DNA of 20,324 nucleotides from an uncultured Muribaculaceae bacterium (lineage in GTDB: Bacteria > Bacteroidota > Bacteroidia > Bacteroidales > Muribaculaceae): the NCBI GenBank assembly GCA_947644475.1, contig CANRZQ010000016.1:1-20324 (forward strand), in the 5' to 3' direction. The notes below the pieces were generated by a model. The model saw only the letters and a program-made list of their open reading frames with translations. It did not search any database and had not been told where the DNA came from. A program made the translations under genes and the position numbers. Below are positions 7,881 through 16,900 of the stretch, in pieces (position 1 is the first letter of the stretch; the number at the start of each line of letters is the position of its first letter).

Positions 7881-8384
7881 TTATTCGAGGTGGATGATGC
7901 GTTGGTTTGAGGAGCCACGGAAATGGAGTGCGGGGTCACGGAGGGATTCAATAAACGGACCTTCTACTATCGTGTCCACCTCATCAAGTATCGCATTCAG
8001 AACCGGCGATTCTGATATTTCTTCGAGGGTGAACCCTGTATAAAGCCATATGTTCTTTCCAAGATCGTGCCTGAGCCTGCGGCACAAGGCTATGACTCCG
8101 GGCAACTGATACAGCGGGTCTCCGCCCGATAGCGTGACATCGAAATCGTTTTCACGCACATGCTCCACAAGTGCCTCAATCGACATTTCCTCTCCGCCAT
8201 CGAAATCCCACGACGACGGGTTGTGGCATCCTGGACATTGATGGGCGCAACCGGCAAGATATATGGAAGTGCGCAGTCCCGGACCGTCGACAATCGTGCC
8301 GTCGATAATATCGAGGACACGCAATGTCGACGGCGAGTTATTATTTGTGGACAACACGGTCGTTGAGTTCTGCGAGTTTTGCAT
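7881..8384 (-). CDS. nrdG: Anaerobic ribonucleotide reductase activating protein
   Basis: A radical SAM activase that creates the glycyl radical on NrdD. The cluster motif is CAHQCPGC (Cys46, Cys50, Cys53), followed by HNPSSWDF, and the SAM-binding SGGDPLYQ is present. The start chosen is ATG 8384 (167 residues). A further ATG at 8411 is possible but adds nine residues without family resemblance. Either start overlaps the end of nrdD (stop at 8341), by 44 or 71 bases, so translation is probably coupled. The N-terminal 20 residues before RVLDIIDG are Ser/Asn/Thr-rich and longer than usual for NrdG, so a non-ATG start nearer residue 10 cannot be excluded. It is the second gene of the nrdDG operon. 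Confidence 0.94.
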   Translation of the reverse strand: MQNSQNSTTVLSTNNNSPSTLRVLDIIDGTIVDGPGLRTSIYLAGCAHQCPGCHNPSSWDFDGGEEMSIEALVEHVRENDFDVTLSGGDPLYQLPGVIALCRRLRHDLGKNIWLYTGFTLEEISESPVLNAILDEVDTIVEGPFIESLRDPALHFRGSSNQRIIHLE

Positions 8385-10548
8385 TGTTCCAGCGATCGGT
8401 AGTGCCGACAAGATAACCGGTTATGCGTTGCAGACGGTCGATTGCCGTACTGTGGCAGTGGGGGCATTCCTTGAGGTCGGCCGATGCATCTTCATAGCCG
8501 CATACCATACAGCGGTTGCGGTTGTGGTTCACCGAACAGTAGCCAATGTCGTATTTATCCATGAGATCGACAATATTGGCAATTGCCTCGGGATTGTGAG
8601 TGGCATCGCCGTCAATCTCGACATAGAAGATGTGGCCGCCTCGTGTGAGTTCGTGATACGGGGCTTCAATCTTGGCCTTGTGTCTGGGAGAGCAGTGATA
8701 ATACACGGGCACATGGTTGGAGTTGGTGTAATATATCTTGTCGGTAATGCCGGGAAGGATGCCGAAGGATTTGCGGTCCTTAGACGTAAATTTGCCGGAA
8801 AGGCCTTCGGCCGGAGTGGCGAGCACCGAGAAATTATGCTGATATCTTTCTGAGAATTCGTTGGCCTTCGAACGCATATAGCCTACTATGCGAAGTCCGA
8901 GTTGCTGCGCCTCTTCCGATTCCCCATGGTGTTTGCCGGTAAGTGCCACAAGGCATTCAGCGAGCCCGATAAACCCGATGCCAAGCGTGCCCTGGTTAAT
9001 TACAGACTCGATAGTGTCGGTGGGAGCAAGCCCTTCCGCGCCGTTCCATAGACGCGACATCAAAAGCGGGAATTGCTTCACCAACGCCGTTTTCTGGAAA
9101 TCGAAACGGTCGCAAAGTTGGCGGGCCGTGACTTCAAGCATGTTGTCGAGTTTGCGGAAGAAAGCATCGATACGCTCTGCCGGGTCTTTTACAGGCATAC
9201 ATTCTATGGCCAGACGCACGATGTTGATAGTGGTGAAACTCAGATTGCCACGTCCGATAGATGTCTTCTCGCCAAACCGATTCTCGAACACACGTGTGCG
9301 GCAGCCCATCGTGGCTATCTCATAGCGGTAACGCTCGGGGTCGTCTTCACGCCAAAGTTCATGCTGATTGAACGAGGCGTCCAGATTCACGAAGTTGGGG
9401 AAAAAGCGACGGGCGGTTACCTTGCATGCGAGCTGATACAAGTCGTAGTTGCGGTCGCCGGGCAGATAACTTACGCCGCGTTTTTTCTTCCAGATCTGTA
9501 TCGGGAAGATTGCGGTTGCACCGTTTCCCACGCCCTCATATGTGGTGTTGAGCAATTCGCGGATAATGCATCGTCCTTCGGCCGAAGTGTCTGTGCCGTA
9601 ATTTATCGACGAGAACACAACCTGGTTTCCTCCACGGCTGTGGATAGTGTTCATGTTATGGATGAATGCCTCCATGGCCTGATGGACGCGGCTTACCGTG
9701 CGGTTCATGGCATGTTGCAGATACCGGGCATCGCCTTCGAGTCCGTCCAGGCTATTTTTTGTGTAGTCAGGAAACTCCATATTGTAGAGATGACTGAGGT
9801 CAAGCCCTGTGAAGTTTTCTATGTTCTTTACCTCCTCGATGAAAGACGAGCGCACAAATGGGGCAAGATAGAAGTCGAAAGCCGGGATAGCCTGGCCGCC
9901 GTGCATTTCATTTTGCGCAGTCTCCATAGAGATACAGCCTATAATCGAGGCGGTCTCTATTCGTTTTGCAGGCCGGGATTCCCCATGGCCGGCGACAAAT
10001 CCGTATTTAAGGATCTTGTCGAGCGGATGCTGCACGCAGGTAAGGCTTTTTGTCGGATAATAATCCTTGTCATGGATATGGATATATCCTGCGTTTACTG
10101 CCTCGCGGGCCTCGGGCGAAAGAAGATAGTCGTCGACAAACGGCTTTGTGGTCTCAGAGGCAAACTTCATCATCATGCCGGCAGGAGAGTCGGCGTTCAT
10201 GTTCGCATTCTCGCGGGTGATGTCGTTGCTTTTTGCCTCGATGATTTCGAGGAAAATGTCGCGTGTTTTTGCCCGACGGGCGATATTGCGCTGGTCACGA
10301 TATGCAATATAGCGTTTTGCCACCTCCTTGCGGGGGCTTTTCATGAGTTCAATCTCAACACGGTCCTGAATCTCCTCCACGGTCATGCGTTCGCGGCCGG
10401 TAACGCCGATTCTGTCCACTATTTTTTGGATAAGTGCTTCGTCTTCTCCGAGTTCGGTCTGGAGCATGGCCTTACGGATGGCCGCCTTGATTTTTTCTTC
10501 GTTATATCCGACGACACGTCCGTCGCGCTTGACCACAGTCTGTATCAT
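8341..10548 (-). CDS. nrdD: Anaerobic (class III) ribonucleoside-triphosphate reductase
   Basis: Reduces ribonucleotides to deoxyribonucleotides under anoxia with a glycyl radical. Domains in order: an N-terminal ATP-cone (about 3-92, with VVKRDGRVVGYNEEKI) for allosteric control; the ten-stranded barrel core with segments such as MHGGQAIPAFDFYLAPF and GCRTRVFENRFG, which hold conserved Cys; a C-terminal zinc site Cys680, Cys683, Cys695, Cys698; and the glycyl radical loop RITGYLVG with the radical Gly at about 711. The length of 735 residues is typical. The gene is intact and its activase nrdG overlaps its 3' end. Promoter TTTG-19-TAACTTTG lies at 10628-10658. Its presence fits a strict or facultative anaerobe. 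Confidence 0.97.
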   Translation of the reverse strand: MIQTVVKRDGRVVGYNEEKIKAAIRKAMLQTELGEDEALIQKIVDRIGVTGRERMTVEEIQDRVEIELMKSPRKEVAKRYIAYRDQRNIARRAKTRDIFLEIIEAKSNDITRENANMNADSPAGMMMKFASETTKPFVDDYLLSPEAREAVNAGYIHIHDKDYYPTKSLTCVQHPLDKILKYGFVAGHGESRPAKRIETASIIGCISMETAQNEMHGGQAIPAFDFYLAPFVRSSFIEEVKNIENFTGLDLSHLYNMEFPDYTKNSLDGLEGDARYLQHAMNRTVSRVHQAMEAFIHNMNTIHSRGGNQVVFSSINYGTDTSAEGRCIIRELLNTTYEGVGNGATAIFPIQIWKKKRGVSYLPGDRNYDLYQLACKVTARRFFPNFVNLDASFNQHELWREDDPERYRYEIATMGCRTRVFENRFGEKTSIGRGNLSFTTINIVRLAIECMPVKDPAERIDAFFRKLDNMLEVTARQLCDRFDFQKTALVKQFPLLMSRLWNGAEGLAPTDTIESVINQGTLGIGFIGLAECLVALTGKHHGESEEAQQLGLRIVGYMRSKANEFSERYQHNFSVLATPAEGLSGKFTSKDRKSFGILPGITDKIYYTNSNHVPVYYHCSPRHKAKIEAPYHELTRGGHIFYVEIDGDATHNPEAIANIVDLMDKYDIGYCSVNHNRNRCMVCGYEDASADLKECPHCHSTAIDRLQRITGYLVGTTDRWNNAKLAELNDRVVHK

Positions 10549-10600
10549 TTTATATATGAGGATTTTATGTTTTTGATGTTATAAATTATGGTTATTGAGG

Positions 10601-10619
10601 TCGGTTTTGGCTTAACCGA
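10601..10619. promoter_or_regulatory. Small inverted repeat at the predicted nrdD transcription start
   Basis: TCGGTT-(7 nt)-AACCGA, six-base arms, placed just downstream of the nrdD -7 element. It could be an operator or a small leader hairpin. It does not match the NrdR box that I know. The role is inferred from position only. Confidence 0.3.
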
Positions 10620-10627
10620 AACTTCCG

Positions 10628-10658
10628 CAAAGTTATGGCAAATATTCGAATTGACAAA
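10628..10658 (-). promoter_or_regulatory. nrdD promoter
   Basis: On the minus strand TTTG (10655-10658), 19 bases, then TAACTTTG (10628-10635), a good match to the Bacteroidetes housekeeping promoter (TTTG ... TAnnTTTG). The predicted start is near 10622, giving a leader of about 75 nt before the nrdD ATG. The -33 element overlaps the T-run of the terminator of the upstream EptA-like gene. Confidence 0.75.
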
Positions 10659-10691
10659 ATAAAAAACCGCCGAAAATTATCAACGGTTTTT
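10656..10691 (-). terminator. Terminator of the Omp85-EptA operon
   Basis: An eight-base stem (10662-10669 with 10684-10691) followed on the minus strand by TTTTTTATTTT. Between the EptA-like stop and this hairpin there are two more AT-rich inverted repeats, at 10700-10717 (7-bp arms) and 10725-10751 (9-bp arms). The whole 10549-10829 gap carries no gene that I can see. Confidence 0.65.
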
Positions 10692-10829
10692 AGTTTTGGA
10701 AAACTTTTGGAAGTTTTAAAAAAGTTAAATAATTATATTTCAATTATTTAAACTCGCGTTTTGGACAACTTCTAAAAATAAATAATTTATCAACATTTTC
10801 AAAATAGACAATCGGCATACCCAAAAGCA

Positions 10830-12497
10830 TCAGAATCGTTCAAGTATTTTTAAATCCTGACGGCGCAGGCCCGAAGCGTCAAGCGCAACAGACTCGTTGT
10901 AATCGTTAAGGTAGATCCGAGGCTGCTCCACGAAAGCGGTATCTGTAAGAGACCAATCGGAGCGGTATGCCGGAGTTGTGATGCCGGCAAGGTCTACCAA
11001 CGTGTGGAAAGCCGACTTCGACGACGAGATTTTAGACGAAGCGTGACTGAGGGCAACGCCAAACTTATCCGGCTCTATTGCCCTGAGGCTGTCTGACATC
11101 CACACAAGCATAGGCACATGAATCTGATAGTAAGTCGGATTTGGCGATGCGTGGAGGAAGCGTCCGCGTTCATCGTCAAAAATATCTTCTCCGTGATCCG
11201 ACATATACACAAAGGCTGCCGGAAGGCCGGTCGCGCCAAGACAAGATGCAAGGCTGTCGAGGAACATGTCGGTGTATGCTATTGTATTGTCATAGGCGTT
11301 AATCAGGACCGGTCGGTTAGACGCAGTGGCATCGTGAGCATTGTCGGGTGTGAAAACTGCCGCGGACGCAGGATAGCGGCCTTCATACTTGAAATGCGAC
11401 CCGTAGGTATGCAGCACTATCATCAGTTTGCGGGCATCGGCATTGCGAGAGATAAATGATTCCATTTCGCCAAGGAGGTCAGCGTCGAACCGCTCTTCCA
11501 TACTGCTCCCGTCGTTGATAAAGATGGTCTCATCGGCCTGCTCTCCGAAAAAATCGATGAACGACCCGTTGCGCTTCTGGTTTGAGATGAACGCCGTGCG
11601 ATATCCGGCCTCCTTGAATGTCTCGATTATGCTTTTAGTATGGTAAATGGAATCACCGAAATTCGACGCATCGAGAGGCGAAAGTATCATGGGAACGCTC
11701 TTGTGCGTTGTGTTCGATTCCGACAACACCCGATTGAAGAACACAATATCGTTGCGACCGGCAAGACGAGGCGTGGTCCGGCGGCCGTATCCGGCAAGTT
11801 GCCAGTTGCAGGCACGAGCAGTCTCTCCGACAACCATAACGTATATTTCCTGCAAAGAGTCGGGATGTGTCGAGCGCGCGTCGAACTTGAATCCGGCCGA
11901 CGTTTCGGGATAGGCCTTTGTGGCATGGAAACGATTTATGGCCTCACACATATTTGATATTACATTTATCGGAAACAGATTGCGCGTCACGGCATATCCC
12001 GGTATGGCAATATAGCAGGCAGCAAGCGCGCCCGCCCCTGCCAAAGCCGAGGCTATACCGGCCTTAACAGCCCTGCGGCGTTGTGCAGCCGTGGCGCATA
12101 TCTTCTTTGCCGCAAGATATCCGCCCCAAGCCAAAGGCGGCAGATACAGAATGCATACTGTCACTATCGCAGAAACGAGGTTGGCAAGGAGTTCTGTCGC
12201 CTCGGTAAAATTGGTTGTTGCCACATTCAGGAACATATCCACGGCGATAATCCTTTCACCATACAGGAACAAAAGGACTATCTGAAATGCAGCAAAAATC
12301 ATAAAGGGCAATGACAGCAATGCCGATACGCCTGTACGCTTCCAAAGCCCCATCAATATAAGGTAGATGCCAAAAGGCAGAGTTATGTTGGCGAATTTTG
12401 CAAGTAACGGATCGCTTTCCGTAAAGGCAAGGGCTATATTTGCCACAATCAGCACGACAGGCACAAGCCAGATTAGCAGATATGAATATTTTTTCAT
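10830..12497 (-). CDS. EptA/MCR-type lipid A phosphoethanolamine transferase
   Basis: An inner-membrane enzyme expected to move phosphoethanolamine from phosphatidylethanolamine to lipid A or another periplasmic acceptor. The N-terminal 175 residues carry about five membrane helices, followed by a periplasmic alkaline-phosphatase/sulfatase fold. VVGETARACNW holds the zinc ligand Glu225. NTTHKSVP aligns with the nucleophile segment of MCR-1, with Thr264 at the position of Thr285. SDHGED holds Asp434 and His435, and RFLHA (His449) and SHFKY (His368) fit the remaining conserved histidines. The two Cys that flank the nucleophile in MCR-1 are replaced (Glu260, Met270), so that disulfide is absent. 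The length of 555 residues is normal. The start is 11 bases after the Omp85 gene stop, so both are likely on one transcript. The acceptor specificity is not readable from sequence. Confidence 0.88.
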   Translation of the reverse strand: MKKYSYLLIWLVPVVLIVANIALAFTESDPLLAKFANITLPFGIYLILMGLWKRTGVSALLSLPFMIFAAFQIVLLFLYGERIIAVDMFLNVATTNFTEATELLANLVSAIVTVCILYLPPLAWGGYLAAKKICATAAQRRRAVKAGIASALAGAGALAACYIAIPGYAVTRNLFPINVISNMCEAINRFHATKAYPETSAGFKFDARSTHPDSLQEIYVMVVGETARACNWQLAGYGRRTTPRLAGRNDIVFFNRVLSESNTTHKSVPMILSPLDASNFGDSIYHTKSIIETFKEAGYRTAFISNQKRNGSFIDFFGEQADETIFINDGSSMEERFDADLLGEMESFISRNADARKLMIVLHTYGSHFKYEGRYPASAAVFTPDNAHDATASNRPVLINAYDNTIAYTDMFLDSLASCLGATGLPAAFVYMSDHGEDIFDDERGRFLHASPNPTYYQIHVPMLVWMSDSLRAIEPDKFGVALSHASSKISSSKSAFHTLVDLAGITTPAYRSDWSLTDTAFVEQPRIYLNDYNESVALDASGLRRQDLKILERF

Positions 12498-12508
12498 TAA
12501 GCAGATGT

Positions 12509-13651
12509 TTAGAAGGCTTCGTTGATACTGAAAACAAAGCCGGGAGAATGTTTGCCAAAGCCAAGATCAAGACGCACGTTGACACGGTGCTTGAATTCCC
12601 AGCGATAGCCGATGCCATAGTTCGGCAAGATATGACGCCAGCGCAGTTTGTCGAAGGCCGGAAAGACCGTGCCGGCTCCCACCCACGCCACAAGGCCGTT
12701 TCTGCGCCATACATGCTGGCGCAACTCCACCGTGGCATCGAGCTCGCATTTATCGCGGTATCGTCCCTCGAAATAACCGCGCATGGTATTCGCGCCTCCT
12801 ATTGTCGACAGCAAGCCCCAGGGCACATGCCCGTACATGGCGCGCCCGTGAAGCCGTGTGGCTATCGTTGCGCCCTTCCATGCCGGATTGTAACTTGCGG
12901 CTGTAACCTCTGTCATTGAAAATGCCTGCTTGTTGCCAAGAAAGCGCGGATTGAACCTTTGCGTCACATCAAGATAGATGCCGCGGTATGCATTCGTAAG
13001 AAAATCGCGCGTGTCGAGCCTCATGCAGAATCCCACGCCGAGATTGAACGTGCGGGCAGGCTCGTCACGCCACAGCCAGGGTTTCTCAAAATCACGCCCA
13101 TGTATATAGTCGAACTGCGCCAATGGTCCCATATACACATTTTTCCCTACCCTCACTGTCCAGTCGGCGAGTATCTCAGATTTCAGATATTTGTAATCCG
13201 ATTCGTTTGCGTTGGTCGCTCCGTCGGCATAGCCTATGCCCCAAAATTGAGTGTGTATCGACTGGAAATTGACATCATAGTTGAGACGCGACGCATCTCC
13301 GTTAAATATATGCGTGCCCTGCACGCCCACTTTCAGCCACAAGTTTGTTGTGATGTCGGTATATATCGATACCGACGACGGAGGAATCAACGAGTCGTTG
13401 CTGTTGTATATGCCCATTCCCATCAGCCCCAGGCCGAATCCCGCGTCTGCCGAGTAATGCGGACCGCCAATGAAACTTATATCAAAGGCCTTGTCGGTTT
13501 TCGGCTTGTTCGCATTGCTGAAATAGTCTAAAATCTTTGTTATCAAACTTTTGCGATGAACAACGCTGTCTTCCGCAGCCCGGGCATAAGTTGCCATTAC
13601 GCCAAAAGAAATGGTTATGGAAAGCAATAAAGCCCTGGTGCGAATGGTCAT
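12509..13651 (-). CDS. Omp85-type outer-membrane beta-barrel (no POTRA domains)
   Basis: A predicted outer-membrane barrel of the BamA/TamA/surface antigen D15 superfamily. The start chosen is ATG 13651, giving 380 residues and a clear signal peptide (MTIRTRALLLSITISFGV, cleavage near ARA-AED). A longer frame from 13822 would cover the promoter motif. Alternating hydrophobic strands fill residues 55-380, the sequence ends in Phe as outer-membrane barrels do, and GGANTMRGYFEGRYRDK at 285-301 is the conserved Omp85 loop 6 motif (xRGF/Y). There is no room for POTRA domains, so it is a barrel-only relative rather than BamA itself. It is followed 11 bases later by the EptA-like gene. Function is unknown; transport or lipid-related roles are only guesses. 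Confidence 0.85.
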   Translation of the reverse strand: MTIRTRALLLSITISFGVMATYARAAEDSVVHRKSLITKILDYFSNANKPKTDKAFDISFIGGPHYSADAGFGLGLMGMGIYNSNDSLIPPSSVSIYTDITTNLWLKVGVQGTHIFNGDASRLNYDVNFQSIHTQFWGIGYADGATNANESDYKYLKSEILADWTVRVGKNVYMGPLAQFDYIHGRDFEKPWLWRDEPARTFNLGVGFCMRLDTRDFLTNAYRGIYLDVTQRFNPRFLGNKQAFSMTEVTAASYNPAWKGATIATRLHGRAMYGHVPWGLLSTIGGANTMRGYFEGRYRDKCELDATVELRQHVWRRNGLVAWVGAGTVFPAFDKLRWRHILPNYGIGYRWEFKHRVNVRLDLGFGKHSPGFVFSINEAF

Positions 13652-13690
13652 TAAATTGATTTGATTAAAGCGTGAATCATAAATTACCGG

Positions 13691-13698
13691 CAAAATTA
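13691..13698 (-). promoter_or_regulatory. Putative promoter -7 element of the Omp85-EptA operon
   Basis: TAATTTTG on the minus strand matches TAnnTTTG, 39 bases before the chosen start. The -33 element is weak. A perfect 12-base palindrome lies about 60 bases further upstream at 13756-13767. Confidence 0.5.
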
Positions 13699-13755
13699 CG
13701 GAAAAAAAGCGTAATAAATTCACCTTTTCCACCACTTTATTATCCAAAATAGGCA

Positions 13756-13767
13756 AAAACCGGTTTT
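13756..13767. promoter_or_regulatory. Perfect palindrome upstream of the Omp85-EptA promoter
   Basis: AAAACCGGTTTT, a perfect 12-base palindrome located at roughly -65 relative to the predicted Omp85 start. Possible regulator site; no family can be assigned. Confidence 0.3.
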
Positions 13768-13850
13768 GGCACCGCTTCGTAGCATTTGCCATAGACATAT
13801 AATCGTCGTGCACTCCAATCACCGGGGCTGCCCTTGCATCGCGTATGGCA

Positions 13851-13887
13851 AAATAAAAGGAGGCTGCGGCGCAGCCTCCTTTTATTT
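13851..13887 (-). terminator. Strong terminator of the giant T9SS protein gene
   Basis: A perfect 17-bp stem (13851-13867 with 13871-13887), GC-rich at the loop and A/T at the base, with a three-base loop. It is 16 bases downstream of the TGA at 13904. The A/T base supplies U-runs in either direction, so it may act bidirectionally. Confidence 0.92.
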
Positions 13888-13903
13888 CAGGATGTTGTTA
13901 TGT

Positions 13904-16900
13904 TCATTTCATTATCTTCGATGTCGCTTCCGGCGATTTTACGATATATATGCCTTTGGCAAGACGGGGATAGATATTGGAATAGAACTCATCGGATGCG
14001 CCTTGATACACGACCATGCCGTTGAGCGATACAACCATGATGTTGCCGCCGGCGTTCGATTCCTGGTCGACAGCGATGCCCTCCACTCCGGAACTGCTGC
14101 CGACTATCGTAAGGTCAATCGACGCGGATATGCCGGAGCCGTCGCGTGTGGCGGCGTTGACGGTGATTTTGCCGGGCTTATATGCCGTGACAAGTCCGTT
14201 GCCGCTTACTTTCGCCAAATCCGAGCCTTTGGATATATACCAGTCAATTTGGCCAACGCTTACGCCTGTCGGATTGAGATAGGCCGTCAATTGGAGGCGG
14301 TTACTTTGGTCGAGGTCGATTTCGTCGGACTCCTCTCCGGTAGTGATTACAAGGCCGGTGGCGAGTATCACGGCCGATGCGTCGGCAGTGGCAGCGACAT
14401 TCGAGCGGGGCGATGCCGCGCCTGCCCTTGATGCCGGTTCTGCGCTGTCGTCGAACACGACGCCCACGGCATAGTAAGCCTTGGTGCCGTCGGCGGTGTA
14501 GGATGTGAGGTTGCCGCTCACGCTTTCTATCAGTTGCAGAGCGTCTTCGGTGTCGCCGCCGTATATCTCGTAGGACATTACGGCTCGTCCCTCATACTTG
14601 CTCCACATCAGGTTCACACCGCCGTTCCAGCCTTTGTTGAGTTGCAGGTGCATGGTCTGGTGCGCCTCCGAGCGTGCGCTTTCGCCATAAGGCAGCGCAA
14701 AGGCTACGGCGTAGCGTGCGGCCTTGATGCTCGGGAGCGATGTAGCGTCGGTGAACATGCCGTCGGCGGCTGCGACGCTGCCAAGCAGTTCATATTGGTT
14801 GATGCGCGCTGTCTCGCGGTAGACGAGCACATTTTCGGTTCCGGCCGGCATCGAGTTGGCGTCCCAGTATATCTCATTGGCATTGCCCTCGGCATTGATG
14901 GCTACGCGGTCAATCGAAGGACGTGCTTTTTCGCTGATTATCGTGGCTGTGTGCTCCACTTTGGTGCTTCCGTAACTTTCCGTAACAATGTGGCGGATGG
15001 TGAAATCCTCGCGTCCGGTGACGGTGAATGTAATCATGCCATCGGCAACTTTCACTCCGCTTGTCCGCGGCGACAGGTCAAGGGGCGATTCTTTGCCATG
15101 GCAAACTATTTCCCATGTTCCATTCTTGGCCGTGGGGCAATCGACATTCACTGTCGCGCCTTCATATATCTCTGCGGGGAGTGTGAAATCGGCTTCGGGC
15201 GCGTCGTACACCATAAGTGTCGCCACAGCCTCGCCGTTCACTTTCAGCGTCTTCATGCCGCTTTCGGTCCAAACTGCGTCGTAAGATTGGCGGAACTCCG
15301 ATTTCGTTACGGTGGCATCCGGGCCGAAATCAAACTCGGGAGAGGCAATATTGCTGATTAGTCTCACCGTCACCTTTTCGCCCGTAAGCGCGGAGGCCGG
15401 GGCGTCGAGAACGGCTTTCTTGGGCACTGTCATTGTATAGACTTGCGAGAACGGACCTGTGACGCGCTGGCCGTCGACAGCCTGCACTTTCACCTCATAT
15501 TCTCCGGCCGGAATCGACGACAGAGGTATGGCTATGCGCGGAGCGTTGAGCAAGCGGTGGCCCGACGGAACCGACACATTGTCGCGGCCCATATTCATTG
15601 GCGAAAGGAGGTATGCGCCCTCGCCTTCCACGCCTTTCTTCTTCACCGAGATATTGTATTTCAAGCCGACCACAGGTGTCTCCTTGTCGGATGCTGCCGA
15701 CCATTCGATATTCACAAACTCCTCATTCACCGAGTGGCGAATCTCTCCCGGAGCCGTAGGCCGCTCATTGGCGATATTATATATCTTCCTGTCGAGGGTG
15801 TAGGTGCCTCCGTCGTTACGGTGGAAAATATTATTACGTCCATATACACGATCTCCGGCATCTAATGAGTTAAATGTATAATCGTGATTCATGTATATGA
15901 TTTGTGAGGTCCCGTAATTTTCCATATTAAACAGGAAATCATCCATGCCATTATTGTCGAAATCGAAGACACCAACAGTTTCGCCAAAGGCATTTCCGTC
16001 GGGACATTGTACTTTCACAATACGTCCATTGCCATGGCATATGGTTACCGATTCGGCATAATGAGCATATTGCACCCCGCCATAACCATTATATAGCACA
16101 TCCAATTTGCCGTCATGGTCGAAATCACCAATTTGTGTCGGTTCAATATAGTTATAATTGGGGATTAGATGTCCCTCATCAAAGGTCATATCTCCCTTAT
16201 TGTATGATATATAGTAGTTAGATACATAATATGAATCCCATTCATCCCTATGCTCATTTTTGACAGTTTCATACCAAAGTATATCAGGAAGTCCATCACC
16301 ATTATAGTCATCAATAGCGAGTAGATTGTATTTTAATGAATAGATATTGAAAAGGGTGTTTTCTCTCATATCATCACTGAATTCAAGATACGAGATGCGA
16401 TTATTATTTTGCAACAAAAATGCTTCCGGTTTCCCGTCATTATTCATATCGACGAAAATTTTAACATAAGAATCGGCGAGTGTTAGTTTTTCGCTGATAT
16501 CAAGGTCTTTGTCGCCATTATTAGTCCATATGTAATAATTGTAGTCGTCTGTACAAATGAAGTCAGCCAAGCCGTCGCGGTTTATGTCGACCGGGGATGG
16601 GTAGTGCGTATTTGTATAGGACATATTGGAGTTGTACATTTTTCGCACCTTGTTAAATTCACCGGCTTCGTTTTGCTCCATTACCCAGTGAGATTTTGTT
16701 ACTAAAGAATTACCGCCCACTGTAAAATATTCTTCCGAGCCGTCGGCATCAAGGTCGAAAACGCCTATAATGCTAAATGATACTGAATCCACTTTGGCAT
16801 TGCGGACTTCGAGGCTGCGCTCCTTCGAGGTGGAGCGAACGCCGTTGGCGCCGGTCACGGCCACGCTTATGTTTTTATGGCCGGGTGCGGTGAAGCGTAT

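Noticed and set aside
9073..10584. A 503-codon open frame on the plus strand opposite nrdD
   Set aside because: It is the antisense shadow of nrdD, which has all class III RNR motifs. The antisense translation shows no domain and there is no promoter for it.
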